The position numbers and the translations under genes are program-made. A stretch of DNA of 64,000 bases from Flavobacteriaceae bacterium UBA7684 (GTDB taxonomy: Bacteria > Bacteroidota > Bacteroidia > Flavobacteriales > Flavobacteriaceae), in assembly GCA_002482885.1 (NCBI GenBank), contig DLGW01000005.1, forward strand, positions 66,533-130,532, written 5' to 3'. Under the pieces are notes generated by a model, which was not told where the DNA came from, did not search any database, and worked only from the letters and a program-made list of their open reading frames with translations. How positions within the stretch are numbered: the first letter of the stretch is position 1; every line of letters starts with the position of its first letter. Of the stretch, positions 61,703 to 64,000 are shown piece after piece.

Positions 61703-62983
61703 ATGTCTTATTTATTTACATCAGAATCGGTTAGTGAAGGTCATCCGGATAAAGTTTCGGATCAAATTTCAGATGCTTTAATCGATAATTTTTTAGCTTT
61801 TGATCCCAATTCAAAGGTGGCTTGTGAAACTTTGGTAACTACTGGCCAGGTTGTTTTGGCAGGAGAAGTAAAAACCAATACTTATTTAGATGTTCAAAAA
61901 ATTGCACGCGAGGTAATTACTAAAATTGGCTATACTAAAGCAGAGTATATGTTCGAGGCGCAATCATGTGGAATTTTATCGGCTATTCATGACCAATCTG
62001 CGGATATTAATCAAGGAGTAGATAGAAAAGTAGAAAATAACGATTTTGAAGCTAAAGCGAATGCGCAAGGAGCAGGTGATCAAGGGATGATGTTTGGTTA
62101 TGCTACCAAAGAAACAGATAATTATATGCCATTAGCTTTAGATTTGGCACATAAGATCTTACAAGAATTATCTTACATCAGAAACAACGAACCTAACTTA
62201 ATTGGTTATTTAAGACCCGATGCTAAATCTCAGGTTACAATTGAGTATTCTGATGACAATGTACCACAAAGAATAGATTCAATTGTAGTTTCTACTCAGC
62301 ACGATGATTTTGCCGCTGAAGCTGAAATGTTGCAAAAAATCAAACAGGATATTGTCAATATTGTAATTCCTAGAGTTAAATCTAAATTAAAATCAGAATT
62401 ACAAGTGTTGTTTACCGATAAAATTACGTACCACATTAATCCAACGGGTAAATTCGTAATTGGTGGCCCTCATGGTGATACAGGTTTAACTGGTCGTAAA
62501 ATTATTGTAGATACTTATGGAGGTAAGGGTGCTCACGGTGGTGGTGCTTTTTCTGGAAAAGATCCTTCAAAAGTAGACCGTTCTGCGGCTTATGCTACTC
62601 GTCATATCGCTAAAAATTTAGTAGCGGCAGGTTTGTGTGATGAGGTTTTAGTACAAGTATCTTACGCTATTGGAGTAGCCAAACCATGTGGTTTATACAT
62701 TAATACTTATGGTACTTCCAAAGTAAATAAGCCTGATGGAGAAATTGCAAAAATAGTAGAAACTATTTTTGACTTGCGTCCGTACGCTATCGAACAAAGA
62801 TTAAAATTAAGAAATCCAATTTATAGCGAAACCGCTGCTTACGGACACATGGGACGTAAAAATGAGGTAGTTACTAAAACATTTAATGCTCCTGATGGTT
62901 CTAAAATTCAAAAAGAAGTGGAATTATTCACTTGGGAAAAATTGGATTATGTGGATCAAGTAAAAAAGGCATTTGGTTTATAA
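61703..62983 (+). CDS. metK: S-adenosylmethionine synthetase
   Basis: 426 residues. The family signatures GHPDKVSDQISDA, GAGDQGMMFGYA and GGKGAHGGGAFSGKDPSKVD (partly quoted) are all present. It makes S-adenosylmethionine from methionine and ATP. The length is typical for Bacteroidetes, which have an insertion before the second signature compared with E. coli. The gene stands alone with a strong terminator. Confidence 0.97.
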   Translation: MSYLFTSESVSEGHPDKVSDQISDALIDNFLAFDPNSKVACETLVTTGQVVLAGEVKTNTYLDVQKIAREVITKIGYTKAEYMFEAQSCGILSAIHDQSADINQGVDRKVENNDFEAKANAQGAGDQGMMFGYATKETDNYMPLALDLAHKILQELSYIRNNEPNLIGYLRPDAKSQVTIEYSDDNVPQRIDSIVVSTQHDDFAAEAEMLQKIKQDIVNIVIPRVKSKLKSELQVLFTDKITYHINPTGKFVIGGPHGDTGLTGRKIIVDTYGGKGAHGGGAFSGKDPSKVDRSAAYATRHIAKNLVAAGLCDEVLVQVSYAIGVAKPCGLYINTYGTSKVNKPDGEIAKIVETIFDLRPYAIEQRLKLRNPIYSETAAYGHMGRKNEVVTKTFNAPDGSKIQKEVELFTWEKLDYVDQVKKAFGL

Positions 62984-63003
62984 ATGATAGTTTATAAAAG
63001 AAC

Positions 63004-63034
63004 AACCGCAATTCATTAGGATTGCGGTTTTTTT
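63004..63034 (+). terminator. Terminator of metK
   Basis: AACCGCAAT pairs with ATTGCGGTT, followed by a T run. Confidence 0.9.
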
Positions 63035-63052
63035 ATACTAAAAAATTAAAAA

Positions 63053-63538
63053 ATGATTAAGATTATTGCAGCAGCAGCTCAAAATAATGCTTTGGGAAAA
63101 GACAATCAATTGTTGTGGCATTTGCCCGATGATTTTAAACGGTTTAAACAATTAACCACTGGGCATTATATTATTATGGGTAGAAAAACTTTTGAAAGTT
63201 TTCCTAAGCCATTACCCAATAGAACTCATGTAATTATTACTCGACAAACCGATTATGAGTATGAAGGGTGTATAGTTGTAGGAAGTTTGGAAGAGGCTTT
63301 ACAAGTAGTTCCTAAAAATGAAGAAGTATTTGTTATTGGGGGTGGAGAAATTTATGCTCAAAGTATGTCAGTAGCCGATGTAATTGAATTAACCCGAGTA
63401 CATGCTGATTTTGAGGCAGATACTTTTTTTCCAGAAATCAATGTGAAAGATTGGGAATTACAGCACGAAGAACATCATGCAAAAGATGAAAAACACTTGT
63501 ATGATTATACTTTTCAAACCTTCGTGAAAAAATCTTAA
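63053..63538 (+). CDS. folA: Dihydrofolate reductase
   Basis: 161 residues, the usual size. IIAAAAQNNALGKDNQLLWHLPDDFKRFK contains the substrate-binding Asp and Leu (partly quoted); IIMGRKTFESF and VFVIGGGEIYAQ are the NADPH motifs. It reduces dihydrofolate to tetrahydrofolate. It is preceded by the metK terminator and followed closely by fabD. Confidence 0.96.
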   Translation: MIKIIAAAAQNNALGKDNQLLWHLPDDFKRFKQLTTGHYIIMGRKTFESFPKPLPNRTHVIITRQTDYEYEGCIVVGSLEEALQVVPKNEEVFVIGGGEIYAQSMSVADVIELTRVHADFEADTFFPEINVKDWELQHEEHHAKDEKHLYDYTFQTFVKKS

Positions 63539-63554
63539 AAAACATTAAAAAGTT

Positions 63555-63562
63555 TATTTTTG
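63555..63562 (+). promoter_or_regulatory. Predicted -7 box for fabD
   Basis: TATTTTTG, 28 bases before the fabD ATG. Confidence 0.5.
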
Positions 63563-63590
63563 TCCGATTTTAAATTTTAATAAAAATTCA

Positions 63591-64000
63591 ATGAAAGCAT
63601 ATGTTTTTCCTGGGCAAGGTGCCCAATTTACAGGAATGGGAAAAGAATTATACGAACAGTCTGAAGAAGCAAAATCGTTATTCGAAAAAGCCAATGAAAT
63701 TTTAGGTTTTAGAATCACCGATGTCATGTTCGAAGGAACTGCCGATCAATTAAAAGAAACCAAAGTAACCCAACCCGCAGTTTTTTTACATTCTGTGATT
63801 TTAGCTAAAACATTAGGTGCTGATTTTAAGCCTGATATGGTGGCAGGTCATTCTTTAGGAGAACTATCTGCTTTAGTGGCTGCAGGTGCTTTGTCGTTCG
63901 AAGATGGATTGCAATTAGTGTATAAAAGAGCATTAGCGATGCAACATGCTTGCGAAATTCAACCGTCTACCATGGCGGCTGTTTTAGGTTTAGAAGATGC
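63591..64000 (+). CDS. fabD: Malonyl-CoA:ACP transacylase (partial)
   Basis: The frame opens with MKAYVFPGQGAQFTGMGKEL at 63591 and runs off the right edge after 136 codons, so the C-terminus is missing. The active-site Ser88 lies in AGHSLGELSAL, and QPAVFLHSVILAK matches the acyltransferase fold. It loads malonyl groups onto acyl carrier protein for fatty-acid synthesis. Confidence 0.95.
   Translation, partial: MKAYVFPGQGAQFTGMGKELYEQSEEAKSLFEKANEILGFRITDVMFEGTADQLKETKVTQPAVFLHSVILAKTLGADFKPDMVAGHSLGELSALVAAGALSFEDGLQLVYKRALAMQHACEIQPSTMAAVLGLED

Overview
The window is a piece of a Flavobacteriaceae chromosome, most likely Flavobacterium. The base composition is AT-rich. Several promoters match the Bacteroidetes pattern TTG-N17..20-TAnnTTTG. 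One protein carries a type IX secretion (T9SS) C-terminal signal, and many families are typical of the phylum (DUF5686, DUF4271, DUF4296, DUF3098, TPR-AraC regulators). Most of the window is ordinary core genome; both ends run into genes of central metabolism.

Layout. 0-4.3 kb: 2-oxoglutarate dehydrogenase E1 and E2. 4.3-9.9 kb: a four-gene surface-protein cassette (TPR-AraC regulator, two cell-surface or secreted repeat proteins, one exported protein), bounded by two copies of the sucB 3' end. 10-11.3 kb: a Tet-like MFS pump. 11.2-16.3 kb: a leftward operon for a PKD/beta-barrel protein, a TPR-CHAT protein and a retropepsin-like protein. 16.3-20.1 kb: three leftward exported proteins, each preceded by the same 32-bp motif, then a rightward ECF sigma factor and a membrane TPR protein. 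20-24 kb: TatD, acyltransferase, asparaginase, tRNA-Ser(GGA) and a beta-barrel protein. 24-35 kb: rpoN, asnS, an MMPL transporter, a cation/proton antiporter and a DUF5686 protein. 35-41 kb: pyrH-frr, a thioredoxin-like gene, and the ftsX-DUF3098-uppP-truB operon. 41-48 kb: leuS, a zinc peptidase, an HxlR/NmrA divergent pair, a NUMOD4/HNH gene and an Lrp regulator. 48-58 kb: saccharopine dehydrogenase-like gene, pckA, hemD, a polyprenol glycosyltransferase, dihydroorotase and an epimerase. 58-64 kb: tyrS, a LuxE-like enzyme, a small Ala/Pro/Glu lipoprotein, metK, folA and the start of fabD.

The most interesting material is mostly not protein coding. (1) Four sites share a strictly spaced GGGTAACAAA-N12-TTGATATAAC motif beside an ECF sigma gene, which looks like its regulon. 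(2) There are REP-like elements made of a GGAG head and a 7-bp hairpin whose stem covaries. One of them sits inside a 36-bp duplication of the lrp start and creates a 33-codon upstream ORF. (3) Tandem tracts of 7- and 8-bp units lie at many gene borders and also inside essential leuS; one supplies the -33 box of tyrS. (4) An eight-unit array with an exact 21-bp period lies downstream of leuS. (5) The 3' end of sucB is duplicated around the 5.5-kb cassette. No CRISPR array, complete insertion sequence, integrase or prophage was seen.
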